Assembly (NCBI GenBank): GCA_002811645.1
Contig: PDIP01000139.1
Coordinates: forward strand, 1-40,334
Length of the DNA stretch: 40,334 nucleotides
Reading direction: 5' to 3'
From: Corallochytrium limacisporum
Lineage: Eukaryota > Opisthokonta
The position numbers and the translations under genes were made by a program. Shown here in pieces: positions 9,585 through 18,144 of this stretch (the stretch's first letter is position 1; every line of letters starts with the position of its first letter). Below the pieces are notes generated by a model. It saw nothing but the letters and a program-made list of their open reading frames with translations. It made no database searches and was not told the DNA's origin.

Positions 9585-11146
9585 GTCCTAGAGCAAGTCA
9601 TGTTACGATCGAATCCGTTTTTGCTATCCACACAAAGCAAAACTCTGTCTTAGTACGGCCTTCTCAATTGCAAACTTTGAATACCCGAGAACCCCCACCA
9701 TCATCGTCATCCCATGGACACGTTCACGCGTCAACGCCCGCACGAGGCGCGCTGGCCCAGTTCCTTCGTGCCCAGCGGATTGAACTGGGCCAAGCGCGCT
9801 CAAGCCAGGTGACCCACCCCCCCCCATGGCGGGCTTTTTGACGTCGGGGGTACATTTACGACCCCAACCGGGGCTGGGGGGGGGGCGAGCGACCCATAGA
9901 AACTTCAAACCCTGGGATTCCGGCCCCCCCCCCCGGACCTCTTTCTTCTTCTTTCCCGGGTGGGGTGGATAGCGCCCTCCCCCTACCGCCCAATTTTGTA
10001 CCGTTGGTATTGAAGGTGATGAAATCAAATCCGTCCCGCCGCAATACCGAACCCACCTCGTTCCCTCCAACACCAACCACCACCACCAGTTTTTGGAAAT
10101 AGTGAATGTAAGGTAAAACGCAAAACAAAACCAGGTGCAAAAGGGGTACGGTGGTACTTCTGTGGCCTGTGTGATGTTCCTTGGAGGCAAACATTGTTTT
10201 CCATGCGCAGAGTTTTGGTTTGTTTTGTCTTTTACTTTTTTCGGTACACCCTCTTCGGGAGACTGCTGCACCTTAGCCTTTGAGCTGCCTTATCCGAGTT
10301 TCCTTGGGAAAAATGAATACCACCGTACGAGGCTAAACTGTCCCTGTTGGCTCCCGCGGTGTCCGGACGGGAAAGAACCCCGTCGCCTACTTTTTCCCAT
10401 TCTTTTCGCTTGACCCTCTGTTTGGACCCGAACTGGTCCAAACGCCCCTGCCCAGCCAATGGCAGCTGGTCATTCAGAATAGTCTGAAACATCACCCCCC
10501 TTCTTTTGCCTAATTTTTTTCTTTCTCTTTTCTTTTTTTATATGCTCTCGCTTGCCGCCGGGTAGAACACAATCACACAGCAAGCACACAGAGTGTGTGC
10601 GGGAGAGGGAGGAGGAAGGAAGAGAAAAGGGCGCAGGGAGAACGACCGCGGTCTCTGTCCGTGCGTGAGTGAGTGAGTCCGTGCGTGAGTGAGTGAGGGT
10701 GACTCTCTGGCGCGCGCACGTTCGCTTCATTTGCCCTTTTCAGTTTTCTTCTTTTCCTTTTTTTTTTAAAAACTTTTTGGTTTCCTGTCCTCCCCCCCTA
10801 AATTGCTGGGTGTGAAGCCTTGCCTGGAGACTTCACCAGCACGGCTATGGCTCCACAGTTGTTTTGGTTTGGCCCGTTTCGCAGTGGCTTTGCCCACTTG
10901 CGGGGGGAGGGGATGCGGCGGAGGGTTGGGCCGTCTGGCCACTGTGCACAACGTCTTCGGAAGGAAGAAGGCTATTTAGGAGCAGTAGACAATTTGAGCA
11001 AGGTTTAGAAGCATGCAGTGGTCCGTTGTAGTTTAGGCATGCAAGTGGAATTTAGTAGTCGGTCTAAAAGTAGGCAATATAGTGAAATTGAGATGACAAT
11101 GGTTTCATAGAACGGATACTGTAAGCGCTGTAGAACTGGATCCATC
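9585..11146. other. 1.6 kb divergent intergenic region (GNAT / RhoGAP)
   Basis: No gene is seen. Homopolymers cluster at the left: C9 at 9817-9825, G10 at 9876-9885 and C11 at 9924-9934. A CRE-like tgacgtc lies near 9839. Pyrimidine-rich tracts lie at about 10495-10545 and 10741-10780, separated by a purine-rich stretch (10595-10650) and a 20-bp tandem duplication. The last 150 bp before the RhoGAP ATG are less biased and probably hold its leader. Confidence 0.65.
10658..10697 (+). repeat. Two perfect 20-bp tandem copies
   Basis: The unit tccgtgcgtgagtgagtgag occurs twice head to tail without mismatch. Each copy contains gtgagt steps. It lies about 450 bp upstream of the RhoGAP start. Confidence 0.9.
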
Positions 11147-13522
11147 ATGCCCGAGGACGAAGGAAAGAAGAAGGGAGGCATCTTCTCCAAACTTCTAAAA
11201 CGTAAGGGAGGAAAGGAGGCTGCAGAGGAAGGTGATGAACCGGCCAGCCCACCAAATACTCCGGATGATGCCCTGGAAGAACAAGGGGCGCACGACTTGG
11301 ACGTGAACAGTCTGGAAGAGGAGCTCGCAGCAGTTAAAGAATCAATGACAGATGAAGAAGAAAAGAGACCAGATAGCCAGAAGCTCAGCAATACAAGTGT
11401 TGTAGATGACTCATCTTCCCATGAAGTTGCAAACACGACTCCAGAACAGTCAGACGACAAGCGGAAGCAAATTGATCCCAGTGGTGGAAAGATGCGTTTG
11501 ACCGCGGACCAGTCAGAGGCACAGCTGTCTGCGAGGAGCGCAGAGGGTACACCGATGGTGAATCAAAATTCTCGGCGCGCAAAGGACAAGGAAGCAAAGG
11601 TCAGTAAGGAGGAAAAAGACCGTCTGAAGCAAGCAAAGAAGGAGGAGAAGAGGGCAGAAAAGGAAAAGAAGGAAGCTGCAAAGCAGGCCAATAAGACGGA
11701 AAAGAAGAGTGGGCTTTTTGGTATCAAGAAAAACAGTAGCACTGATATCAATTCTGCAGGAACAGGACCAACCGCACCGGTCTTTGCTGTCCCACTGGCC
11801 CAGAGCATTGCCAACGGTGGTGAAGTTGGCGGGGTGCCAGCTTTCCTTGAGGCGGCATTTACTTTCTTGGAAAACTCTGCTCTAACAGAGACTGGTATTT
11901 ATCGAGTGAGTGGGTCGGCCACGGAGATTCGGCGCTTGCGAGACGCCCTAGACCGTGGTGGTTCTGCCAAGGAGCTCATCGAGGATGCCGAACTCTTGGA
12001 TCACAACGCTGTAGCAAGCCTCATCAAACTATTCTTCCGGGAGCTTCCTGACCAACTGCTAGTTCCCATTCAGCCAGAAATCCACGCAGTGGTTACCTGT
12101 CACCGTCACCAACAGAAGACCTCCCAAGAAAAACAGCAGTTGCTCGTGGACGCGGATCCGGAAGAGGATGCAGCAGAGGATTACATGCCCCTTCTGCGCA
12201 CCATCACAGCCCACCTTCCTGCAGCTTATGCCTATCTTCTCCGCAGACTGTATCTGCACTGCGCTCGCATTTTGGACCATGAGGCTGAGAATAGTATGTC
12301 AGCCGAAAACCTTGCGATTGTTTTTGGTCCCAATTTGAAAATGCCTCAAGATGTCATGTTCCACTACCTGCATAATGCACGTGCTGTATTTGATTATGAT
12401 TTCGCACCACGGGAGCGGCCTGCAGAGGAGACGGACGACGAGCTGGTAACTATGGTCCGAGGGCTGCTTCCAGATCGCATGCTTGATGAGTATGAGACTC
12501 TGACAAGTACGGAATCATTGTTTAAGCTGCAGGAAGCTGGGTCTAAGCACCACATTATGCAGGAAGAGGCCGCGGTTGCGGACATGCAAGTACCTGGGAC
12601 CAACGTTCCCCGGGAGGACTCTTTCGCAGGAGTCTCTGTCGACGATGATTTTGACCATGAACGACGAAGCAGCAGACTCAGTAAGCCACGCACGCCAATG
12701 CGGGAGTCCATCCCAGACGAGCCCGCTGGGGATGAAGCTGGCTACTACGACGAAGACGGAGAGTATCATTTGTACAGTGAAGTGGGATACCACGATCCCG
12801 CTGGCAATTGGCACTTCTACCATGACGTTGGATTTTATGACGAGAACGGAGACTATCACTTCCACGAAGAACATTTGAAGCAACAGGATGAACTTGCAGC
12901 CGCACTGGAACCGCAAGAAGAGGAGCAGCACAATGGCTCTGCAGCGGATCATGTCGAAGAAGTATCCCCCGAATTCCAGCAGGGTGGTGATGTACCAAAC
13001 GTTGACCCGCAGGGTCTTATGGAATTTGTCAACTACCACGAGAAGCTGCAAGATATGCTCGGCGAACATGGAGAGAATCAGATCGATATTGAGGGTGAGG
13101 ACAGTGCGGATCTGGAGAAGATGATTCCAGTGCTAAAGAGCTACCTTAGGGGACTGCAAGACATGAAGGACCAGTTAGCCAAAGACAAAATGGGCGAGAA
13201 CAAAAGGCAGGCAGACGCCGACAAGGAGGCCGCCATGCTGCACAATCTAGGCGTGAATCCTAAGGACGAGGACGAGGAGCGCATTGAAGCGATGACCAAA
13301 GAAGACTTGGCCGAGGAATTTGCGACGCTGAAGAACCGTCAGGCTGAACTCACTGCCAGCATTGAGGAACTGACGGGTAGCATTTTCGATGAGCATCTCC
13401 AGGTGCTGCGGACTCAAGCTGCGATCGATGCCCACCATAGTGCTGCCGCAACGTCCGCACCTGTAGTGCCGGAAGTCACGGCCGAAGTCAACGGTGAAAT
13501 CAGAGACGGCACAGCAGAGTAG
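11147..13522 (+). CDS. RhoGAP-domain protein with aromatic triple repeat
   Basis: A GTPase-activating protein for Rho-family GTPases, 791 aa, ATG at 11147. Residues 1-200 are charged and disordered, with a Lys/Glu-rich helix at about 145-187. The RhoGAP domain spans about 212-420. It has the arginine finger in GIYRVSG (Arg253), KLFFRELP at 294-301 (Lys294 and Arg298 match conserved residues) and NLAIVFGPNL at 388-397. Residues 531-575 carry three tandem Tyr/Phe/His/Asp-rich units, after an acidic linker. The C-terminus (about 625-760) looks largely helical and may form a coiled coil. It ends with a short Ala/Val-rich tail. The gene is convergent with the Nudix gene 81 bp away. It could regulate the GTPase that opens the nearby formin, but that link is inference. 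Confidence 0.95.
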   Translation: MPEDEGKKKGGIFSKLLKRKGGKEAAEEGDEPASPPNTPDDALEEQGAHDLDVNSLEEELAAVKESMTDEEEKRPDSQKLSNTSVVDDSSSHEVANTTPEQSDDKRKQIDPSGGKMRLTADQSEAQLSARSAEGTPMVNQNSRRAKDKEAKVSKEEKDRLKQAKKEEKRAEKEKKEAAKQANKTEKKSGLFGIKKNSSTDINSAGTGPTAPVFAVPLAQSIANGGEVGGVPAFLEAAFTFLENSALTETGIYRVSGSATEIRRLRDALDRGGSAKELIEDAELLDHNAVASLIKLFFRELPDQLLVPIQPEIHAVVTCHRHQQKTSQEKQQLLVDADPEEDAAEDYMPLLRTITAHLPAAYAYLLRRLYLHCARILDHEAENSMSAENLAIVFGPNLKMPQDVMFHYLHNARAVFDYDFAPRERPAEETDDELVTMVRGLLPDRMLDEYETLTSTESLFKLQEAGSKHHIMQEEAAVADMQVPGTNVPREDSFAGVSVDDDFDHERRSSRLSKPRTPMRESIPDEPAGDEAGYYDEDGEYHLYSEVGYHDPAGNWHFYHDVGFYDENGDYHFHEEHLKQQDELAAALEPQEEEQHNGSAADHVEEVSPEFQQGGDVPNVDPQGLMEFVNYHEKLQDMLGEHGENQIDIEGEDSADLEKMIPVLKSYLRGLQDMKDQLAKDKMGENKRQADADKEAAMLHNLGVNPKDEDEERIEAMTKEDLAEEFATLKNRQAELTASIEELTGSIFDEHLQVLRTQAAIDAHHSAAATSAPVVPEVTAEVNGEIRDGTAE
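12737..12871 (+). repeat. Three aromatic-acidic protein repeats in RhoGAP
   Basis: The segment encodes three adjacent units of about 15 residues: GYYDEDGEYHLYSEV, GYHDPAGNWHFYHDV and GFYDENGDYHFHEE (RhoGAP residues 532-575). The pattern is G-[YF]-[YH]-D-x-x-G-x-[YW]-H-[LF]-[YH]. Their aromatic and Gly-Asp composition recalls OCRE-like repeats, but I cannot assign a family. Confidence 0.85.
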
Positions 13523-13603
13523 TAAAGGAAATCACAAGTCATTTTCAGTATCATGGTATTTGTTGATGTATAGTGATATTTTTACAACCTTTGGTCTTTT
13601 TTC

Positions 13604-14704
13604 TCATTTTTCGTACGCAAAGGTTTTGATCAGATGGTGCGCAATGGCAATTGGTGGGGGCAGGCGTACAGACCCATCTGCCGTTGCTGCGTAGGTGTCA
13701 TCTGTGCGTCCCAAGGCGTCGATGATCTCTGCCTTTGTGAACCACCGTGCCTCCTCCAGTTCACCATCTCGGCATTTAACCGGAGGGCATGGATCCCCGT
13801 CCTCTGTCTGCTGTGCGCGGGCCATGCATCCAATCATCAGTTGCGCCGCACTGCTGCCTCGGCCAATGGGCCAGGGTTGGCAACTGTGGTAATCCACACT
13901 CATGAGATTCAAGCAGACACTCGTCTCCTCCCATGCCTCTCGCAAACAGCCCTCTTCGATTGTCTCCGCAGCATCCAGGAAGCCTGAAACACAACTGAAC
14001 ATGCCCTTAGGCCAGCTCGTCTGCCGTCCCAGAAGACATTTCTTACCGTCAGCTGACCGGATCAGTACAATGATTACGGGATCGATCCGAGGGTAGAATC
14101 GGCGACCACAACCATCCTCCTTGCTTCTCCGACATTGTCGCTTAGCGCCACCCTCAATGCTGATCATCTCTGTGCCGCAGTGCCCGCAGTAGCGATTGTT
14201 ATCGTGCCAATCGAGCAAAGACCGAGCCAAACCGACCCAGCCAAGTTCGTATTCCTTGGCCGTGGTACCTGGCAGCCGGCGTGGATCAATGAAGCGAATT
14301 TTGGATGTGTCCTCGTAGCCCACGATGTCACACAGTTTATGGATTACCGGGTCTACAATGCCACCCATTCTTTTTACCAGTTTGTCCAGGCCCACGGCAA
14401 AGAGGTAGAACTTGAGTCCTGCAAAGCCCAAGAAAATGCTGTTTGAGTCGTCTAGGTGCCTATCCAGCACCTCTTCCGTATGCTGCAAAGTCAAGTACAC
14501 TAATGACTTCGCCCGTCGTCCCTCTTCCGTCTCCATATCTCTAACCAGAGGCTGGCCATTAACAAATATCATGACCCGCACGAGTTCGCCGTGGGCCTTG
14601 AGCAGTTCGCGAAGAAAGTGTTCCTTCTTCCGCTGACCGGCTCCCATACGATCCAGCTTCACGCCGGAGAAAGAGCTGGACCGTGAACTGCTTGGTGTGT
14701 CCAT
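13604..14704 (-). CDS. Nudix hydrolase, NADH pyrophosphatase (NUDT12/NPY1) type
   Basis: Enzymes of this type hydrolyse NADH, NAD(+) or NAD-capped RNA at the pyrophosphate. The open frame begins upstream at a TTG (14746). The first ATG, at 14704, gives 366 aa and lies 61 bp downstream of a TATA-like box. A zinc ribbon is formed by Cys173, Cys176, Cys191 and Cys199, followed by FYPRIDPVII. The Nudix box is at 241-263, with catalytic REAWEE at 255-260, but its usual Gly near the end is Ser (EETSV rather than EExGV). The NADH motif SQPWPFPxS appears as a variant, SCQPWPIGRGSS. The C-terminal PPPIAIAHHLI is typical of the family. The end (FAYEK) is not a standard PTS1. The family is secure; substrate choice is uncertain because of these changes. 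Confidence 0.9.
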   Translation of the reverse strand: MDTPSSSRSSSFSGVKLDRMGAGQRKKEHFLRELLKAHGELVRVMIFVNGQPLVRDMETEEGRRAKSLVYLTLQHTEEVLDRHLDDSNSIFLGFAGLKFYLFAVGLDKLVKRMGGIVDPVIHKLCDIVGYEDTSKIRFIDPRRLPGTTAKEYELGWVGLARSLLDWHDNNRYCGHCGTEMISIEGGAKRQCRRSKEDGCGRRFYPRIDPVIIVLIRSADGKKCLLGRQTSWPKGMFSCVSGFLDAAETIEEGCLREAWEETSVCLNLMSVDYHSCQPWPIGRGSSAAQLMIGCMARAQQTEDGDPCPPVKCRDGELEEARWFTKAEIIDALGRTDDTYAATADGSVRLPPPIAIAHHLIKTFAYEK

Positions 14705-14765
14705 CGTGGAGCTTTGGAGGATTATCTTGCTACAGCGACTAACCAATTGACCATAAGAGAGAGAG

Positions 14766-14772
14766 TATATAG
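14766..14772 (-). promoter_or_regulatory. TATA-like box of Nudix gene
   Basis: The minus strand reads ctatata, 61 bp upstream of the ATG at 14704, followed by a CT repeat. A start site about 30 bp downstream would leave a short leader and would exclude the upstream TTG codon. Confidence 0.4.
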
Positions 14773-15371
14773 TTATGTCATTGCTGGACGTTGCCGGCCC
14801 GCTGATCTATTGGATCGACGTTTGATACGCTGTTCGTACAGGAAGGACTTATTGCAACTATTTGTCTTGCCACTGTCTTGTACCAATTCAGATTGAAATT
14901 TCCTGTGCTTCAGCACCCATAACCTAAGTGGACACATAGTCACACAAACACTCTCCCCAGAACCTTGTCACGAGCCCAGTCATGAAATCGATGACACTCA
15001 TACTCTTCCCTCTCCTGAGGGTCCTACTGTCCACAGAACCCCCAGTATTACACCCCGCCCCCTTCTGAAACACGAGTGTCGTCGGACATTTCGTGCGCCT
15101 TCCTTGGCGGAGGGAATCGGTTCTGATCCAGGGTTTCTAAAGTCTCGATTCTCTGCCTATTCTGGCGGGTGGGTTGGGGAAGCCGTCTGCACTGAATATT
15201 TCCTTCTTTTTCTGTTTCTCCCTCCCCCCAACCCCGGCCCCAGTGCCTGACCTTTTATTGTTCTTAACCCCACCCCCCCCCCTTCCCATCCCTTTCTCCT
15301 TTTTCTTTTATTCTTTGCGAGTCTTGAACGGGCAGTGCGCGCTTCCCCCCCCCCCCCCTTTCCGCCCCCCC

Positions 15372-15590
15372 NNNNNNNNNNNNNNNNNNNNNNNNNNNNN
15401 NNNNNNNNNNNNNNNNNNNNNNNNNNNNNNNNNNNNNNNNNNNNNNNNNNNNNNNNNNNNNNNNNNNNNNNNNNNNNNNNNNNNNNNNNNNNNNNNNNNN
15501 NNNNNNNNNNNNNNNNNNNNNNNNNNNNNNNNNNNNNNNNNNNNNNNNNNNNNNNNNNNNNNNNNNNNNNNNNNNNNNNNNNNNNNNNNN
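15372..15590. other. Assembly gap (219 Ns)
   Basis: This is a run of N bases flanked on both sides by poly-C tracts. It is probably a scaffold join or unreadable homopolymer sequence, so content and length here are unknown. Confidence 0.99.
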
Positions 15591-16224
15591 TCCCCCCCTC
15601 GCTCCCAAGTTTCTTGTGCGGACACTACCCCCCCCTCCGCCGCGCTCCGCCCGCCACCCCGACTCCCGTCTCCCCCTCCTTGCCGCCCACCCCTTCTCCT
15701 CCGGCCGGGGGGAACGACTTTTTAAAAAGGGGGTGACCGGGGACCGATTTTCCTCCGGCCGCCAAGTGTGCCGCCCCTCTTTACTCGCCTCCTCCTCACC
15801 CGGTTCCCCCGGGGCGACAGAAAAACGATAGCGCGGCCACCCCCCCCCTTTTCCCCTGAGAGACCGATCGTCCGCTCGGAGCCCGTCTCGGGATGGACGG
15901 ACCAAACCGCTCCCCCTCCCCGGGGAGTTCAAGTGGCGGGCGTAGCGTTGGGGGCAAGGGAAAATCCGGGCCCAACGGACCCGCGCTCGGACTAACGGAC
16001 CACATCACGGATACCTCCATGAAGGGGATGAGGGAATGAGACGGTCGTATTTGCTGTGCGGAGGAAGTGGAGAATGAGGAGGCGAGGAAACGGATCCCTG
16101 TGAGCATGGACAAGTGGCAAAGCACGTTCCGGGACAAAGACTAAGAAAGGATAGAGACCAAGCAGTTCACAGGTATTGACTATACTATCTGTTTCTCTTT
16201 CATGGAGCTGGATGGTTCTCACTA

Positions 16225-18144
16225 CTATTGGGAGTCACCGAGACGGGGCAGGATACCAAAGATTCCAACGCCTCCGGACGCTTTGGGCTCTTCATTGTTG
16301 CCGTTGAAGCCTGGGGCAAGGGCAAGGTCACCATTTCTGCGGACCTCCTCCATCATCTTACGTACTTGAGGACAGTGGACACTAAGTCGTTCTCTAGCTT
16401 CCTGCATCCATTCGCTGTCATCCTCGAAGTGGGTCATGCGATCGCTGGTAAGTGGATGTGTGGAAAGGTAGCTCTCGAGGAGGTTACGACGGCGCTTGGC
16501 CCTCTCAGTCTTCCTTTCATTGAACTTGTCCAGTTTCTGTCGGCGTTTGGCCTTCTCGCTCTTGGTTTCGTTGTACTCGTCGAGCTTTTGCTGGTCTTCT
16601 TCCTTCAATTCGGCATTCGTGGCACCAGATGGTGGCTTGCTCGAGCCACCGTTCCGTGCATCGTCCTCTACAACCGCCATTTTTTCCCAGAAAGGCTTGG
16701 CCTGAGTAATGTCATAGCAGGCGTTTGCCATCAGCATGAGTCCAATCTGATCCGCTTCACTCTCCATGGTCCTGCTCTTTGGTAGGGATACCGCGACCTC
16801 AAGGATGGCCGGCAGCAAGGCGCTCTGTGGGTCGACGACCGCGGTTACAACTCTCAAAGCCGCCGCAATGACGACGTTTTCACTGAAATGACGTGCAACA
16901 TAGTGCCCAATCTCGTGCCCCAACACCAGGGCCATTTCGTGTTCATTAGTGGCGACATCGAAAAGCCCCGTGTTCACATACACAGATCCGGCTCCAGTTA
17001 CGAATGCGTTGGGCGTAGAGTCTTGCACAATGTGCACTGGCAGCTCTGGCAGTTCATTGAAGAAGCACAAGCGCGAAGTAATCCGCTTCACTATCTGGTA
17101 CTGCCATGACTTCTCATCCAAGAGCTGGCCTTCCACCTGGGCTTCCACAGTCTCGTCCATAAGCTCTGCAACGTACTGCTCAAAGCTCCTACTCATGATT
17201 CTGAGCCTCAGGCGCCCACTGTAAGGGATGGTCTCCACCTCCCAGGTTGACATGATGCCTGTAAGAATAACTCCAATGACAAACCCAGTGGCCACCTTGT
17301 GCCGGCGCCAGAAAGATTTCTGCTTCTTCGACTGGTGACTGCTTAGACTGCCGGTGACACCACTGATGGAAAGTCGGGGTCGACTGACGGTCCATTTAAA
17401 CCGTTCCTTGTTCGCCGTCTTCTCAGCAATCACTTCCGTATGCTGTGCGGGTTGACCGCTAGGCGCACGTCCTGGCACAACCGTCATTGAATACATTCGC
17501 TGTTGCTGTTGATGATGTTCAAGGGGGGTCATGTACGATGGGTCCTGCTTGCTATCTACTGTGGCCGGTTTCTTGTTGGTGCTGGCGCTGGTCACCATTT
17601 CTACATTGTTGCTACTACTCTTACTGTTGCTACTACTACTACTACTACTTGTTGTCCCTTGATTTCGATCCTTGGGTGTGCTTTCGCCTTCAATCACACG
17701 TCCAGTTTTAGGCGGACCCACTTCACCTTCTCCGGGAGTGGGATAACCATTCTTGCCGTTTTTGTTGCGGAGAATCCTGGAAGGACGAATTGCGGAGTAA
17801 TCAACCACGGCGCTGGTACTAATATCAGCCCTTGGCAGGTGGAAAGGTAATAGTGCCGTAGATTGTGTCGTGTGTTGGTACTTGACAACTTGATTATACT
17901 TGTGCATTAGTAAGGCGAGTTCCCGTGTTTGTTTTGATATTGGTACCAAGCTGCGCTGGCCCCGCGGCTGCAAGGGCAGTCTTGTACGGCTTGACCATCC
18001 AAAACTGACACTGCCGAACTCTGCATGCTGTAGTGACGCATTTACTCGAGGCAAGGAATGCTGACTTTGGTTCCCGATGCCTTTCGTGAAAGTAACTGGA
18101 GACCCATTTCCACGGATCCACTTCGTTAAAAAGGCTTTCAACAT
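16225..18144 (-). CDS. OMA1: OMA1-like mitochondrial M48 metalloprotease
   Basis: OMA1 is a zinc protease of the mitochondrial inner membrane that cleaves OPA1/Mgm1-type and other proteins under stress. The 639-residue frame starts at ATG 18144. The N-terminus (MLKAFLTKWIRGNG) is basic, and a long low-complexity region to about 275 includes a serine run. A transmembrane segment lies at about 284-300. The zinc site is VLGHEIGHYVARH (HEIGH at 410-414), with the third ligand in SRTMESEAD (Glu461). IGLMLMANACYDITQAKPFWEKM (467-489) and YLSTHPLTSDRM (559-570) are strongly OMA1-like. Between them lies a Lys/Glu-rich insertion of about 60 residues containing a 17-residue tandem duplication. The protein is longer than typical OMA1. 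The family is very secure. Confidence 0.95.
   Translation of the reverse strand: MLKAFLTKWIRGNGSPVTFTKGIGNQSQHSLPRVNASLQHAEFGSVSFGWSSRTRLPLQPRGQRSLVPISKQTRELALLMHKYNQVVKYQHTTQSTALLPFHLPRADISTSAVVDYSAIRPSRILRNKNGKNGYPTPGEGEVGPPKTGRVIEGESTPKDRNQGTTSSSSSSSNSKSSSNNVEMVTSASTNKKPATVDSKQDPSYMTPLEHHQQQQRMYSMTVVPGRAPSGQPAQHTEVIAEKTANKERFKWTVSRPRLSISGVTGSLSSHQSKKQKSFWRRHKVATGFVIGVILTGIMSTWEVETIPYSGRLRLRIMSRSFEQYVAELMDETVEAQVEGQLLDEKSWQYQIVKRITSRLCFFNELPELPVHIVQDSTPNAFVTGAGSVYVNTGLFDVATNEHEMALVLGHEIGHYVARHFSENVVIAAALRVVTAVVDPQSALLPAILEVAVSLPKSRTMESEADQIGLMLMANACYDITQAKPFWEKMAVVEDDARNGGSSKPPSGATNAELKEEDQQKLDEYNETKSEKAKRRQKLDKFNERKTERAKRRRNLLESYLSTHPLTSDRMTHFEDDSEWMQEARERLSVHCPQVRKMMEEVRRNGDLALAPGFNGNNEEPKASGGVGIFGILPRLGDSQ
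16489..16590 (-). repeat. 17-residue tandem duplication in OMA1-like protease
   Basis: Residues 519-535 (QKLDEYNETKSEKAKRR) are followed directly by 536-552 (QKLDKFNERKTERAKRR). The 51-bp unit is duplicated with several substitutions, so the duplication is not very recent. It lies inside the catalytic domain, between the zinc ligands and the STHP motif. Confidence 0.9.
17608..17652 (-). repeat. Serine-rich trinucleotide repeat
   Basis: A run of agt/agc codons, seen on the plus strand as repeated act/gct triplets, gives the Ser-rich stretch at residues 165-179 of the OMA1-like protein. It is a likely length-variable microsatellite. Confidence 0.8.

Larger units (their letters stand above)
14705..16224. 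other. Intergenic region upstream of Nudix and downstream of OMA1-like gene
   Basis: No gene is seen. The middle is strongly C-rich (C14 at 15345-15358) and contains the N gap. From 15590 to 15990 it is again dominated by C and G tracts. Open frames crossing it owe their length to low complexity and to Ns. Confidence 0.65.

Noticed and set aside
12515-13069. 184-codon frame opposite the RhoGAP gene
   Set aside because: It is a shadow of the RhoGAP coding strand with no domain of its own.
14705-14746. Upstream extension of the Nudix frame
   Set aside because: It begins at TTG, and a TATA-like box at 14766-14772 would place transcription start near or below it. ATG 14704 is preferred.
15174-15932. 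Long frames crossing the N gap
   Set aside because: Their length comes from Ns and C/G homopolymers; the readable parts are low complexity.
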